Shown here piece by piece: positions 26,836-36,611 of a stretch of DNA of 64,000 bases. This DNA is from RPQJ01 sp963726665. GTDB taxonomy: Bacteria > Pseudomonadota > Gammaproteobacteria > Steroidobacterales > Steroidobacteraceae. How positions within the stretch are numbered: the stretch's first letter is position 1; each line of letters opens with the position of its first letter. The stretch spans positions 1 through 64,000 of the forward strand of contig CAVSDW010000016.1 in assembly GCA_963726665.1 (NCBI GenBank), written 5' to 3'. A program made the position numbers and the translations under genes. The notes below the pieces were generated by a model. It saw only the letters and a list, made by a program, of their open reading frames with translations, did no database searches and was not told where the DNA came from.

Positions 26836-29300
26836 TCAGTTCGTATCGATGATGGTCTGGCGCCCGTCCTCGAAGGTCTGCGGGACCCAACCATTCTGAT
26901 ACGCATGGCCCTTCGCGTCGGTGCCCGTATGGCAGCTCGTGCAGGCAGCCGCCGACGCGCCCTGGAGGGTGTCGTCGATCTGGTTCTGCCACACGGTGCT
27001 GCCCGCGTCGAACGTCGTCGCCACGGCCTCGCTCTGGTTCGGCGTATCGTCCACCGAGCCGGTTGTATGGCAGGCCGTGCAATCGTTGAACGTACCGCGG
27101 ATAGGTCGGTGCCCACTGGGTTGAACGTCTGGCACGAATTGGGGTTGACCGCGGGGGACCTGCTGAATACGGAGCGCGCCATAGACCTGGTACTTGCCAG
27201 GCTGACACTCTGGGGTGGATGCCGTCGGCCAATTCGGGATCACGGCACCTTCAGGCGCCCAGGCGAAGATGCCACGGGTGCGATAGATCACGAACGGTGC
27301 GGCCTCGGTCTGCCCGCCTGCCGTGTGGATGCGGTGCAGCATGGTCTTCAGCTCGAAGGTCTGGCCAATCAGGCCGTCGTAGGCTTCGGATGCATCGACG
27401 CCCATGCCGTAGCGGACGCTCTGCTCGGACGACGCCGAGTTGTGACAGACGGTGCACATCAGCGTGTTGTCGACGCGGGTGTTGCCGTGCTGATAGAGCG
27501 AGCCGACATGGCACTTCGTGCACTTGTCGACTATCGACGATCGTGCGACGCTGCACGCTCGACTCGACTGTCTGGTTCGCCCGTGCCCACGACGAACTGG
27601 AAGGTCGGGGTCGGAACGCGGACATACATGTAGGTGTACGGATACGCCGCCGTGGTCGACGTTCGACGGCAGCGGCAGCGCCGGCTTGCCCTGCAGGGCC
27701 ACGATGCCTACCGTCGCTCCAGCGGGCACGGTTCCCCTGGTGATGGTCGTCGTCGCCACGTTGCTCGCGCAGGTCGTGTTACGGCAGTGGTAGACGTCGT
27801 GGTCTTGCCGCCGGTCGAGGTGATGATGTTGACGTTGGTCGGCTGGCCCGGCTCGTTGGTGGCCTGGCCGAGGACGTAGTCGTTGCCTTGCATGTAGGTC
27901 GCAGCATGCCCGGCTGCCCGTCGTCGTCGCGGCATCCGCCGGCGAAGTTGGGACGAACACCGGACCCGCAGCACCGTCGCTGTTGCACGGATCCACGCGG
28001 GCGCCGTTGTAGGTGGCTGTCCAGGTGACGGTCATGTTCCCGGTCGTGGCGTTGTCCGTGACGCTGGTGATCTGCCAGGTGAACAGCTTGCCCAGTTCGA
28101 TGGACGTGTCTTCGCCGTCCTCGATGATGCCGACGTTCGCGGTCTCGAGACCGTTGTGGAAGTCCGTCACCATGACCAGCCCAGGCGCTGCGGCGCCGGG
28201 CGTGGAGTTGTGGCAGGACTGGCAGTCCGTGGTCTCGTCATACGCCTCGTGGAACGTCGCTCCGCTCGGCCGCGAAGCACCTCTTCCCAGCTCGTCCATG
28301 GACCGATGGCAGCTGAAGCAGTTCTTACCCGACACGCGCATCGCGTTGGCCTTCGCCAGCGCTGCCGGCGTCGTCGTGGCAGACGCTGCAGTTGGTCATG
28401 TACGTCGGGTAGGAGACCGCGTACGTACCGATCGCGCACCGACTCTCGTACTCGCCGGCCGGCATCTGCTCGGAGTTGTGGATGCCGTGGACCATGGTCA
28501 TGTAATCGAGTCCGGCAATCCCCGCCCGGCGCTGTTCAGTGCGTCATGGCACACGGTGCAGTTCAGCCCGTTCATCGGGGACGACGTTGTGCGATGCCGT
28601 TGCCCACTGGGCCGTGGCAGTTCGAGCAGGTCCGCGCGCTGACCATGTCCGGGTCTGCGCGCTGCCGGCCAGTCGCCGACCACGTAGGCGCGAACGGCGC
28701 GCAGACCCTAGAGCGGTCTGCGAGCCGGAAAGCGTAGCGCGAATTGACGGTACCGTAGGCCGCGGCACCACCGGCGATCGTGATGGTGTAATTGCCGCCG
28801 GTGCCGCCGCTCAGCGTGGCCGCCGTCCCGTCGGTCGGACAGGTCGTGCGACTGCCGACATCTGCGACGTCGACGTAGAACCGAGTAGTCGCTGGCAGAT
28901 CGTGGTGAGAGTCCGTCTTGTTGACGCCGTCCACCTTGACCTTGAACGTCATGACGAGGTCGAGCCACCGCTCCGCGCAAAGGTCGACGCTCGTGACCGT
29001 GGGCACCGCGTGGCATTTGGCATGCATGTCGGCGATGGCGTACACAGAGCCGGCGTCGTGACAGACGCCGCAGCTCTCGCGCGGCTCTACCGCGGCACCT
29101 GGGCCCGTGGCACCCGTGGCGCCCGTGGCGCCCGTGGCGCCCGTTGCACCCGTTGCGCCAGGAGTCACACCGGTTGCTCCGTTGGCTCCATTTTTACCGT
29201 CGCTGCTCGAACAACCGGCCACGCCGATTGCCGTCAGCGCCATCATTGCTAGGAGCGCAACGCGAGATCGCGTGATGCCCCGGGCGCTTGTAGATTCCAT
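26836..29300 (-). pseudogene. OmcA/MtrC-family multiheme surface lipoprotein 3, several frameshifts
   Basis: This is a third surface multiheme lipoprotein, about 820 codons. It starts at the ATG after GGGAGTC, with a signal peptide ending IGVAGC and a long GAT-repeat collagen-like segment. At least nine CxxCH motifs are visible over the frames: CGVCH, CSNCH, CTVCH, CFSCH, CQSCH, CTKCH, CTVCH, CTACH and CTSCH. Frame changes are required near 28600, 28400, 27900, 27600 and 27100. The first heme comes directly after the Gly-rich stretch, unlike in lipoproteins 1 and 2, so it is the most divergent of the three. It has its own upstream palindrome and its own terminators. Whether the gene is decayed or mis-sequenced cannot be decided here. 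Confidence 0.75.
29105..29158 (-). repeat. Six 9-bp tandem repeats encoding collagen-like Gly-Ala-Thr
   Basis: Units of CCGTGGCGC or close variants occur six times without gaps and encode Gly-x-Thr/Ala triplets just after the lipidated Cys of lipoprotein 3. Such a stalk would extend the heme domain from the membrane. Copy number is likely to vary by slippage. Confidence 0.85.
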
Positions 29301-29404
29301 GGCTGACTCCCTAATGCGGTTCGTTGTCACCGATGATCAAACTGAATCCCGGCCGAAGCTGGGATTTCGCAACGCATATTAGGGAAGTCGTGCCGACAGG
29401 GGCA

Positions 29405-29420
29405 CTGCGGTTATCCGCAG
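29405..29420. promoter_or_regulatory. Palindrome upstream of lipoprotein 3, possible operator
   Basis: CTGCGG-TTAT-CCGCAG is a perfect 6-base inverted repeat with a 4-base spacer, 112 bases before the lipoprotein 3 start. It resembles the palindrome at 25318-25331 before lipoprotein 2. The surrounding 315-base gap has no other gene, only this site and the inverted-repeat element at 29529-29614. Confidence 0.45.
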
Positions 29421-29528
29421 TCGGGTCGCGTCTTTCGGCGGGCGCCGATGCGTCGCCGGCCTTGTTCGGAAGGCTCGGATTTGCCTGTGAATCGTGGATT
29501 ACACGTACGGCTCCGATGCGATGAGCAA

Positions 29529-29614
29529 GAGGGGACACTCCCCATTTTCGCGCCGCAGCCTTTGTTGTTGGATCAAGGCAACAGGGTCATCGCGAAAAAG
29601 GGGAATGTCCCCTC
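29529..29614. repeat. 86-bp inverted-repeat element (REP/MITE-like)
   Basis: Two 24-base arms match in 22 of 24 positions when one is reversed: the left arm starts GAGGGGACACTCCCC, the right arm ends GGGGAATGTCCCCTC. A 38-base centre lies between them. The element ends one base before the hypE stop codon. Similar GGGGACA...TGTCCCC palindromes occur as dispersed non-coding repeats in other proteobacteria. Here it may also act as the 3' end structure of the hyp transcript. No transposase gene is present. Confidence 0.7.
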
Positions 29615-29615
29615 C

Positions 29616-30626
29616 TCAGCAGATGCGCGGCAGCGGATCGTCCTCGAGTTCCTCGATGACGCGTTCACCGCCGATGCTGGTTCGAAGCACGACACGTGCC
29701 GGGCTCGACCGCACCTGTCCGATGATCGAAGCCTCGCCGCCGCCCGAGGCCGCCCGCATCGCCTCGAGCGCGCGATCGGCGGCGTCCGCCGACACGACCG
29801 CCACCACCCTGCCCTCGCAGGCGAGGAAGTAGGGGTCGTAGCCCAGCATCTCGCAGACCGAGCGCACGGAATCGCGCACGGGGATGGCCGCCTCCTCGAG
29901 CAGGACGCCGAGCCCGCTCGCCTGGGAGATCTCGTGCGTCACCGTCGCAAGCCCGCCGCGCGTCGGGTCGCGCATGAAGCGCAGGCCCGGGACCGTTGCC
30001 AGCGCCCGGGTGATCGGCAGCACGCTCGCGGCGTCGGAGCGCAGGTCGCCGCGCAGGCCGAACTGCTCGCGCGCCAGCATCACCGCAATGCCGTGGTCGC
30101 CCACAGGGCCGCTCACCAGCAGCGCGTCGCCGTCCCGGATCTGGCCCATGCCCAGCCTCAGGCCCGGGTCCTTGACCCCGATGCCGCTGGTGTTGAGGTA
30201 GATGCCGCCGCCCTCGCCGCGCCGCACCACCTTGGTGTCGCCGGCCGCGACCACGACGCCGATCTCCGCCGCGGCCGCCGCGATGCCGGCGACCACGCGC
30301 TCGAGCACCGCGAACTCGAACCCCTCCTCCAGCAGCACGCCGAGGCTCAGGTACTTCGGGATCGCACCCGCCACCGCGAGGTCGTTGGTCGTGCCGTGCA
30401 CCGCAAGCGAGCCGATGTTGCCGCCCGGGAACTCGATCGGCTGCACCGTGAAGCTGTCGGTGGTGAAGACGAGTTCGCCCGCGCCCGCATCCCACGGCAG
30501 GATCGCGGCGTCGGTGTCGGTGTCGAGCAGCGGGTTCGCGAGGTGGCGCGCGAAGATCTCGTGGATGAGCTCGCGCATGTAGCGCCCGCCGTTGCCATGG
30601 GCCAGCGAAACGTGGGTGTCCTGCAT
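29616..30626 (-). CDS. hypE: Hydrogenase maturation protein HypE
   Basis: HypE dehydrates the carbamoyl group on its C-terminal Cys to a thiocyanate, the source of the cyanide ligands of [NiFe]-hydrogenases. The product is 336 residues of the AIR-synthase/PurM fold. The essential C-terminus PRIC is intact. LAHGNGGRYMRELI at the start, DSFTVQPIEFPGG near residue 57 and MRDPTRGGLATV near 220 are family motifs. It is the last gene of the hyp operon and begins 2 bases after the radical-SAM gene stop. Confidence 0.96.
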   Translation of the reverse strand: MQDTHVSLAHGNGGRYMRELIHEIFARHLANPLLDTDTDAAILPWDAGAGELVFTTDSFTVQPIEFPGGNIGSLAVHGTTNDLAVAGAIPKYLSLGVLLEEGFEFAVLERVVAGIAAAAAEIGVVVAAGDTKVVRRGEGGGIYLNTSGIGVKDPGLRLGMGQIRDGDALLVSGPVGDHGIAVMLAREQFGLRGDLRSDAASVLPITRALATVPGLRFMRDPTRGGLATVTHEISQASGLGVLLEEAAIPVRDSVRSVCEMLGYDPYFLACEGRVVAVVSADAADRALEAMRAASGGGEASIIGQVRSSPARVVLRTSIGGERVIEELEDDPLPRIC

Positions 30627-30628
30627 CG

Positions 30629-31958
30629 TCACGTGCGCACCTCGTGCTCCGGCCGGCCGATGGACTCCACCGGGATCCGCGCCTCCTCGTTCCAGGCGTC
30701 GAGCTCGGCGCGGATGTGCTCGCGCATCTGCTCGCGCACGTCGTTCACCGAGTTGAAGAACTCCGCCATCATCAGCACCCAGCAATACATTCCGCGACGC
30801 GTGAGCCTGAGCGCGTCTGCGTCGTGGCGCGTGGCACCCAGCGCGCGCATGGCGAGCAGTTCGGGCGCCATGCGCAGCCAGAACGCGGTGCCGTAACGCC
30901 CGGCGATGTATTCGCGCTTGAGCGCACCGCCGAACAGCCGCACCAGGAAATCGTAGCGCATGCGCTCCTTGAGCCCGAGCGTGCGCCGCTGCGTGATGCC
31001 GCTCTGCCCGCCCTCGATCCGGCGGCAGTAGTGGTTGAGCGAGAAGGTCGTCGAGTACATCTCGCCGCCCACGTAGCTGAACGCGCCGCTGCCCACGCCG
31101 ACGTAGTCGTCCTCGTCGATGATGTACTCGTCGAACATTCCCTCGCCGCGCGTGAAGCACCAGGCCGAGGATGCGCGATACGCGGGCATCAGCCGCTCGA
31201 GAATGCGTTCGTACATCACGTGGCGCAGCGACTCGTCCGCCTCGCCCATCGACTTCTGCATCTTGTGGCGCGCCGAGCGCGCCGTCATGAGCGGATAGAA
31301 CGACACCTGGTCGATGCCGAGCTCGAGCAGTGCGTCGATGTCGCGGTCGAGCATCGCGAGCGTCTGGCCCGGCAGGTTGAAGATCATGTCCACGTTCAGC
31401 GTCGGGAAGATGCCGCGGACGGCTGCGAGGCGCGTCGCGGATCTCGGCACCGCTGCCGTACTTCTCGCGGCGATCCATGGCGGCGAGCAGGCCGTCGTCG
31501 AAGCTCTGCACGCCGACCGAGAATCGCGTGACGCCCGCGTCGCGGTAGCGGCGCAGGACTTCCGGCTCGAGGTGGTTAGGGTTCGTCTCGATCGAGACGG
31601 TGTGCACCGGCGAGAGCGAGCGGATCAGCGCCAGCGTCTCCATCAACTCGTCGGGATTGACCGTCGGGGTGCCGCCGCCGACGTAGACGTCGCGGAAACG
31701 GAAGCCTTTGTCGTGGTAGAGGCGGATCTCGCGCCGCAGGGCGTCGAAGTAGCGTGCCGTCTTCGGCTCGTTGTAGCGCACGCGGTGGAACGAGCAGAAC
31801 GGGCACAGCACTTCGCAGAAAGGAATGTGCACGTAGAGCTGGCAGGGCTTCGCCGGAGGCGAGGGCATCACCTCGGCCGCGTCGTCCTCGTCGAATCGCA
31901 TGGCCCCCGCGTATTCGCGGCGCAGGACCTGCAGGAAGGGGCGTTCGAACCAGAGCAT
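30629..31958 (-). CDS. Radical-SAM protein, HemN/HemW-like (frameshifted)
   Basis: A radical-SAM enzyme of about 443 codons. The cluster motif CEVLCPFC (CxxxCxxC) is at residues 48-55, followed by VGGGTPTVN and SIETNPNHL, as in coproporphyrinogen-oxidase-like and HemW proteins. One frameshift near 31440 separates the N-terminal half from the C-terminal half, which continues with VDMIFNLPGQT. The start is MLWFERPFLQ, 39 bases before the hypF stop is passed. The gene is embedded between hypF and hypE. A heme-chaperone, heme-synthesis or hydrogenase-related role are all possible. The substrate is unknown. Confidence 0.8.
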
Positions 31959-31996
31959 CTGCGCAGTGTATCCGTCTGGACCAGGTCCAGCGTGGG

Positions 31997-34279
31997 TCAC
32001 GGAGCGCCGCTCGCGGCCACGCGCCCGAGGTACTCGGCGACCTGTCCGTAGGCGAGCCCGCCATCGTTGCAGGGGATGCGCTCCGGGAGCAGGACACGGA
32101 ACCCGCGACTGGCCAGGCCACCCGCAGCCAGTTCCGCGAGCAGCCGGTTCTGGAACACGCCGCCCGTGAGGCCGGCGATGCCGGCGCCGGAGCGCTCGCG
32201 CTCGGCTTCGGCGACGTTGCAGATCGCATCCGCAAGCGCGAGGTGCACGGCGGAGGCACGCTCCGGGATGCTGCGGCGCCCGTCCGTGCACCACCCGAGC
32301 AGCGGCGACCAGTCGATGCGCGGCAGGCCCTGCGTCGTCCGCGATGACGGGCAGTCGCGGGAAATCGCCCTGCGATCGGCGCCTGCGCCTCGAGCCACAT
32401 CGGCCCCTGCCCTTCGAAGCTCGCATCGAGCACGCCGAGCACGATCGCCGCCATCGCGTCGAACACGCGGCCCGCCGCGCTCGAGCGCGGCGCATTCACG
32501 CCGCGCTGCCACGCCTCGCGCACGATCGCGTCCGGCACGGCGACCGGGCATTCGAGGCCTGCCTCCCAGGCGAGCGCGGCGGCGCTGCGCCAGGGCGAGC
32601 GCCCCGCCTTGTCGCCGCCCGGCAGGCGGAAGCTGCGCAGGCTGGCCGTACGCCGCCACGAGCCGGGCCGGCCCGTGAAGGTCTCGCCGCCCCAGAGCGT
32701 GCCGTCCTCGCCGTAGCCGACGCCGTCCCAGGCGAACACGATCGACGGTTCCGTCACCCCATGCTCGGCCACGAGCGCGGATGCGTGCGCGTGGTGGTGG
32801 AACACCGACGAGTGCGGCCGGCCGGCCGCCTGCACCCAGCGGGTGGTCGTGTAGCCGGGGTGCGCGTCGCAGAGGTACCGCGTCGCCTTGACGTCGTAGA
32901 GGCGCTGAAGGTCGGCGACGACCTGCTCGAAGACCTTTTCGCTGCGCAGCGTGCCCATGTCGCCGATGTGCGGGGAGACGACGACGCGCCGGTCCCACGC
33001 GAGCGCGATGGCGAGCTTGAGGTGGCCGCCGACCGCGAGCACGGGCTCGGGCAGGGCGGCCGGGAGTTCGAGCTCGAGCGGCGCCGTGCCGCGGCCGAGA
33101 CGAATCGGCCGGCGGTGGCCTGCTGCAATCCGCACGACGGAGTCGTCGGCTGGCCGCACGATCGGACGGTCGTGATGCAGGAACGCGTCGGCGACCGCGA
33201 CGAGCCGCTCGTCGGCTTCCGCCGGATCCGTGATCACCGGCTCGCCGCTCACGTTGCCCGAGGTGGCGACGATCGGTCCGCCGAACGCGGCGAGCAGCAG
33301 GTGGTGCAACGGGCTGTAGGGCAGGAACGCACCCACCTCCGCGAGCCCGGGCGCCACCGACGGCGCGAGTCGCGAGTCGGCGCGCCTGCGCGCAAGCACG
33401 ATCGGACGCGCGGGGTCGGTGAGCGCAGCGCTCTCCGTTTCATCCGGATCGAGTTCCGCGCGGACGGCGTCGAGCAAGTCGCCGCCGGCCTGCGGGAACA
33501 TCACCGCCAGCGGCTTGTGCGGGCGATGCTTGCGCTCGCGCAGTCGCTGCACCGCGGCTTCATCGCGGGCGTCGCAGACGAGGTGATAGCCGCCGATGCC
33601 GCGAACCGCGAGCACGCGGCCCTCGCGCAGCACCGCGACCGCGGCGGAAAGCGCGGCCTCGTCGCCAGTGACTGCCTTGCGCGCCGGGCCGCGAAAACGC
33701 CAGGTGCGGCCCGCACACAGGGCAGGCGACGGGTTCGGCGTGGAAGCGCCGGTCCAGCGGATCGCCGTATTCACGCAGGCAGTCGGCGCACAGCGGAAAG
33801 CGCGCCATGCTGGTGTTCGGCCGGTCGTAGGGCAGCGCCGTGATGATGGTGTAGCGCGGCCCGCACTGCGTGCAGTTGATGAAGGGATAGCGGTGACGCC
33901 GGTCCGCGGGATCGGTGAGTTCGCGCACGCAATCTTCGCAGGCGTAGAAGTCCGGCGGCACCGAGACCTGCGGCGCATCCGCCGCGCTCGACTCGGCGAT
34001 CAGGAATCCCTGCTGCGACGGCGGCGGAGCGTCGGCCACCGAGCGGATCGCGGGCTGTGCGAGCGGCGGCGCGCGCCCGACGATGTCACGCTCGAACGCG
34101 GCGATGCTCGACGCCGGGCCGCACACCACGACCTCCACGTCACCGCGCAGGTTGCGCACGTGGCCGTCGAGCCCGTGCTCGTGCGCGAGCCGGTAGACGA
34201 ATGGGCGGAAGCCGACCCCCTGCACCCGGCCGGTCATCACGATCCGGCGGGCGACGCGGCCTGCGGGCGGTGGACTCAC
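31997..34279 (-). CDS. hypF: Carbamoyltransferase HypF (frameshifted)
   Basis: HypF uses carbamoyl phosphate and ATP to carbamoylate HypE. The domains appear in order: acylphosphatase-like (GRVQGVGFRPFVYRLA, about residues 17-90), two zinc-finger pairs (CEDC / CTQC and CADC / CPVC), a YrdC-like domain (with PHKPLAVMFP and GPIVATSGNVSGEP), and a Kae1-like C-terminal domain (HHHAHASALVAEHG; GLTGGVFQNRLL). The total is about 760 residues, as usual. Frameshifts are needed near 33690 and 32350. The start is GTG overlapping the hypD stop (GTGA). Confidence 0.92.
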
Positions 34280-35403
34280 GCTTCCGCGGCCCCGGACGCC
34301 TTGCGCCCGGCCCACACGTTTTCCCGCACGCCATTCGCCCACCAGATCCGGCAGGCGCCCTCGTCCGAGACCATGCAGGGCCCGACCGGCTGGCGCGGCG
34401 TGCAGGCGAGGCCGTACAGGCGGCACTCGTTGGGATAGATCTTGCCGAGCACCACCTTCGCGCAGTCGCAGCCCGGAGGCATCTGCCCGGCGCGCTTGCG
34501 CGCGAGGTCGGTGTACGAAGGCAGCTGCCGGCGTGAGTCGTGGGCGGCGTAGCGCTCCCTGAGCGCGTAACCCGATTGCGGAATCGTGCCGATGCCGCGC
34601 CAGTTCGCGTCGACGACCTCCATGGTCTCGTCCATGAAGCGCTGCGCCGCGACGTTGCCGCCCGGTCGCACCACGCTCGGGTAGCAGTTGTCGAGGAAGC
34701 ACTTGCCTTCGAGGCGCTGTCGCAGCACGGAATAGAGCGCGGCGAGCAGTGAATCGGGCGCGAACCCCGCGACGGCGGTGGGCATCGCGTGGTCACGCGG
34801 GACGAACTCCCACTCCTCCGGCCCCATGACGGTCGCGACGTGGCCCGGCGCCACCAGCGCCTCGAAGCCGGGCTCGCCCGAGTCGAGCAGCAGCGCGACC
34901 GCGGGCCAGGTACGCCGGCCCGACATCAGGAACAGCAGGTTATCGGGCGCTCCCTGTGCGAGCAGCGCGGCCGACGGTGCAGTGGTCGTCTCGAAGCCGG
35001 CGGCGAGGAACACGACCTTGCGCGTGGGATTGTCGAGCGCGATGCGCGCCGCCTCGATCGGACTCGCGATCGGGCGCACGTCGGCGCCAGCGGCCTTGGC
35101 CTGCTCGAGCGAGCGCGGCTCGCTCTTCGCCACGTTCACCGGCACGCGCAGCATGTCACCGTACGCGACCAGGATCACGCCTTCGTGGAGCGCGAGCTGG
35201 ATCGCCTCGTAGATGTCCTCTTCCGGGCAGATGCACACCGGGCAGCCGGGCCCGGGAACGATCTCGATGTTCGGCGGCAGCGCCTTGCGCAGCCCCGCCA
35301 TGGTGATCGAGCGCTCGTGGCCACCGCAGACGTTCATCACCTTGATGCGCGACGGCAGCGGCAGCTCGCGGATGCGGTCCAGCCAGACGCTTGCTGTGCT
35401 CAT
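34276..35403 (-). CDS. hypD: Hydrogenase maturation factor HypD
   Basis: HypD is the [4Fe-4S] scaffold on which, with HypC, the Fe(CN)2CO group is assembled. The product is 375 residues. The redox-active Cys motifs are all there: NVCGGHE near residue 24, GPGCPVCICPEED near 50, and the cluster ligands CDCAKVVLGKIYPNECRLYG near the C-terminus. The ATG is 10 bases after the hypB stop. It overlaps hypF by 4 bases. Confidence 0.97.
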   Translation of the reverse strand: MSTASVWLDRIRELPLPSRIKVMNVCGGHERSITMAGLRKALPPNIEIVPGPGCPVCICPEEDIYEAIQLALHEGVILVAYGDMLRVPVNVAKSEPRSLEQAKAAGADVRPIASPIEAARIALDNPTRKVVFLAAGFETTTAPSAALLAQGAPDNLLFLMSGRRTWPAVALLLDSGEPGFEALVAPGHVATVMGPEEWEFVPRDHAMPTAVAGFAPDSLLAALYSVLRQRLEGKCFLDNCYPSVVRPGGNVAAQRFMDETMEVVDANWRGIGTIPQSGYALRERYAAHDSRRQLPSYTDLARKRAGQMPPGCDCAKVVLGKIYPNECRLYGLACTPRQPVGPCMVSDEGACRIWWANGVRENVWAGRKASGAAEA

Positions 35404-35413
35404 GTCGTGCTCC

Positions 35414-36238
35414 TCAGCGCTGCGGACGGCCTCCGGCGGCATGCAGGTGCGCACCGTCCGGCTGCACGGGCGGGCGCAGGATCTCGCCGCGGCCCGCGCG
35501 CGCGCGTTGCGCGGCGACCTCGCGGTCGAGCCAGGCGAGCCAGGCCTCGAAGCCCTCCCCGCCGCGGCTGGTGAGCTCGATCGTCTCACCGGAGTATCCG
35601 ATCTGCCGGAGCGAGGCGTGTGCACGCTCCGTGCTGAATTCCGTGATGTACGCGAGCAGGTCGGTCTTGGTGATCAGCGACAGGTCGGCCGCGCGGAACA
35701 TGACCGGGTACTTGGCCGGCTTGTCGTCGCCCTCGGGCACGGAAAGCAGCGTGATGTTGCGGTGCTGGCCGAGGTCGAAGCTCGCCGGGCAGACGAGGTT
35801 GCCGACGTTCTCGATGAAGAGCACGTCGAGGCCGGCGAGCGGCAGGTCGTGCACGGCGTCGTGCACCATGGTCGCGTCGAGGTGGCAGGCGTTGCCGGTG
35901 CTGATCTGCACCGCGGGCACGCCGCAGGCACGGATGCGCTCGGCGTCGTTCTCGGTGGCGAGGTCGCCCTCCACCACCGCGATCTTGAGGCGTCCGCCGA
36001 GCGCGCGGATCGTGGCCTCGAGCAAGGCCGTCTTGCCCGCGCCCGGCGACGACATCAGGTTCAGTGCGAGCACGCCGTGACCGTCGAAGTGCTCGCGGTT
36101 GTGCGCAGCGACCCGGTCGTTCTCGTCCAGGATCGCCGTGATGACGTCGATGGACTCGAGCTTGCCCTTGGCGACGGGCGCGGCGAGCGGCGCGCGTGCA
36201 GCGGAAGGCCCGAGCGAACATCCACAGTCGCGGCACAT
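35414..36238 (-). CDS. hypB: Nickel-insertion GTPase HypB
   Basis: HypB delivers nickel to the hydrogenase large subunit together with HypA. The product is 274 residues. The high-affinity nickel site CRDCGCS is at the very N-terminus, and the P-loop SSPGAGKT is near residue 63. The usual His-rich stretch is missing, so storage of nickel is unlikely. The GTPase metal site (GNACHLD) is present. An unusual Arg/Pro-rich tail of about 30 residues follows the GTPase domain. Confidence 0.97.
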   Translation of the reverse strand: MCRDCGCSLGPSAARAPLAAPVAKGKLESIDVITAILDENDRVAAHNREHFDGHGVLALNLMSSPGAGKTALLEATIRALGGRLKIAVVEGDLATENDAERIRACGVPAVQISTGNACHLDATMVHDAVHDLPLAGLDVLFIENVGNLVCPASFDLGQHRNITLLSVPEGDDKPAKYPVMFRAADLSLITKTDLLAYITEFSTERAHASLRQIGYSGETIELTSRGGEGFEAWLAWLDREVAAQRARAGRGEILRPPVQPDGAHLHAAGGRPQR

Positions 36239-36248
36239 TGCAGTTCTC

Positions 36249-36611
36249 CTAGTGAACGGCCGAGATGGCGGTCTCGACCTCGACGCGCTTCAGGATCATT
36301 TCCTCGCCACCGATGACGTCCACCTGCCAGTCGCCGCAGGCGCCGCAGACGAGGCGGTTCGCGGCGGCGTCGGTCTCGGCGGCGCAGGTCCGGCAGCGCA
36401 CCCTCACCGGCACCGTCTCGATCACCAGCGAGGCGTGCTCCGCGATCGTGCCCGCGGCGGCAAGCGGATAGGCGTGCTCGAGGAGCTGCGGCTCGACGCC
36501 CGAGAGCGGCCCGACGGTGATCACGATCGAGATGACCCGCTGCGCGTCGTTCTGTCGCGCGACGCGCTCCACCTGCTCGATCAGCGCCTGGCAGACCGAG
36601 AGCTCATGCAT
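36249..36611 (-). CDS. hypA: Nickel chaperone HypA
   Basis: HypA carries nickel to HypB and the hydrogenase precursor. The product is 120 residues. The N-terminal MHEL supplies the nickel-binding His2. The zinc site is formed by CRTC (about residue 73) and CGAC (about residue 89). The start overlaps the end of hypC by 8 bases, and hypB follows after 10 bases. Confidence 0.97.
   Translation of the reverse strand: MHELSVCQALIEQVERVARQNDAQRVISIVITVGPLSGVEPQLLEHAYPLAAAGTIAEHASLVIETVPVRVRCRTCAAETDAAANRLVCGACGDWQVDVIGGEEMILKRVEVETAISAVH

Noticed and set aside
29105..29158. Short tandem repeats as a possible CRISPR array
   Set aside because: The period is 9 bases without spacers, and the repeat lies in frame within a lipoprotein gene as a collagen-like stretch.
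32344..33843. 500-codon plus-strand frame opposite hypF
   Set aside because: It is antisense to recognisable HypF domains. The length is explained by base composition.
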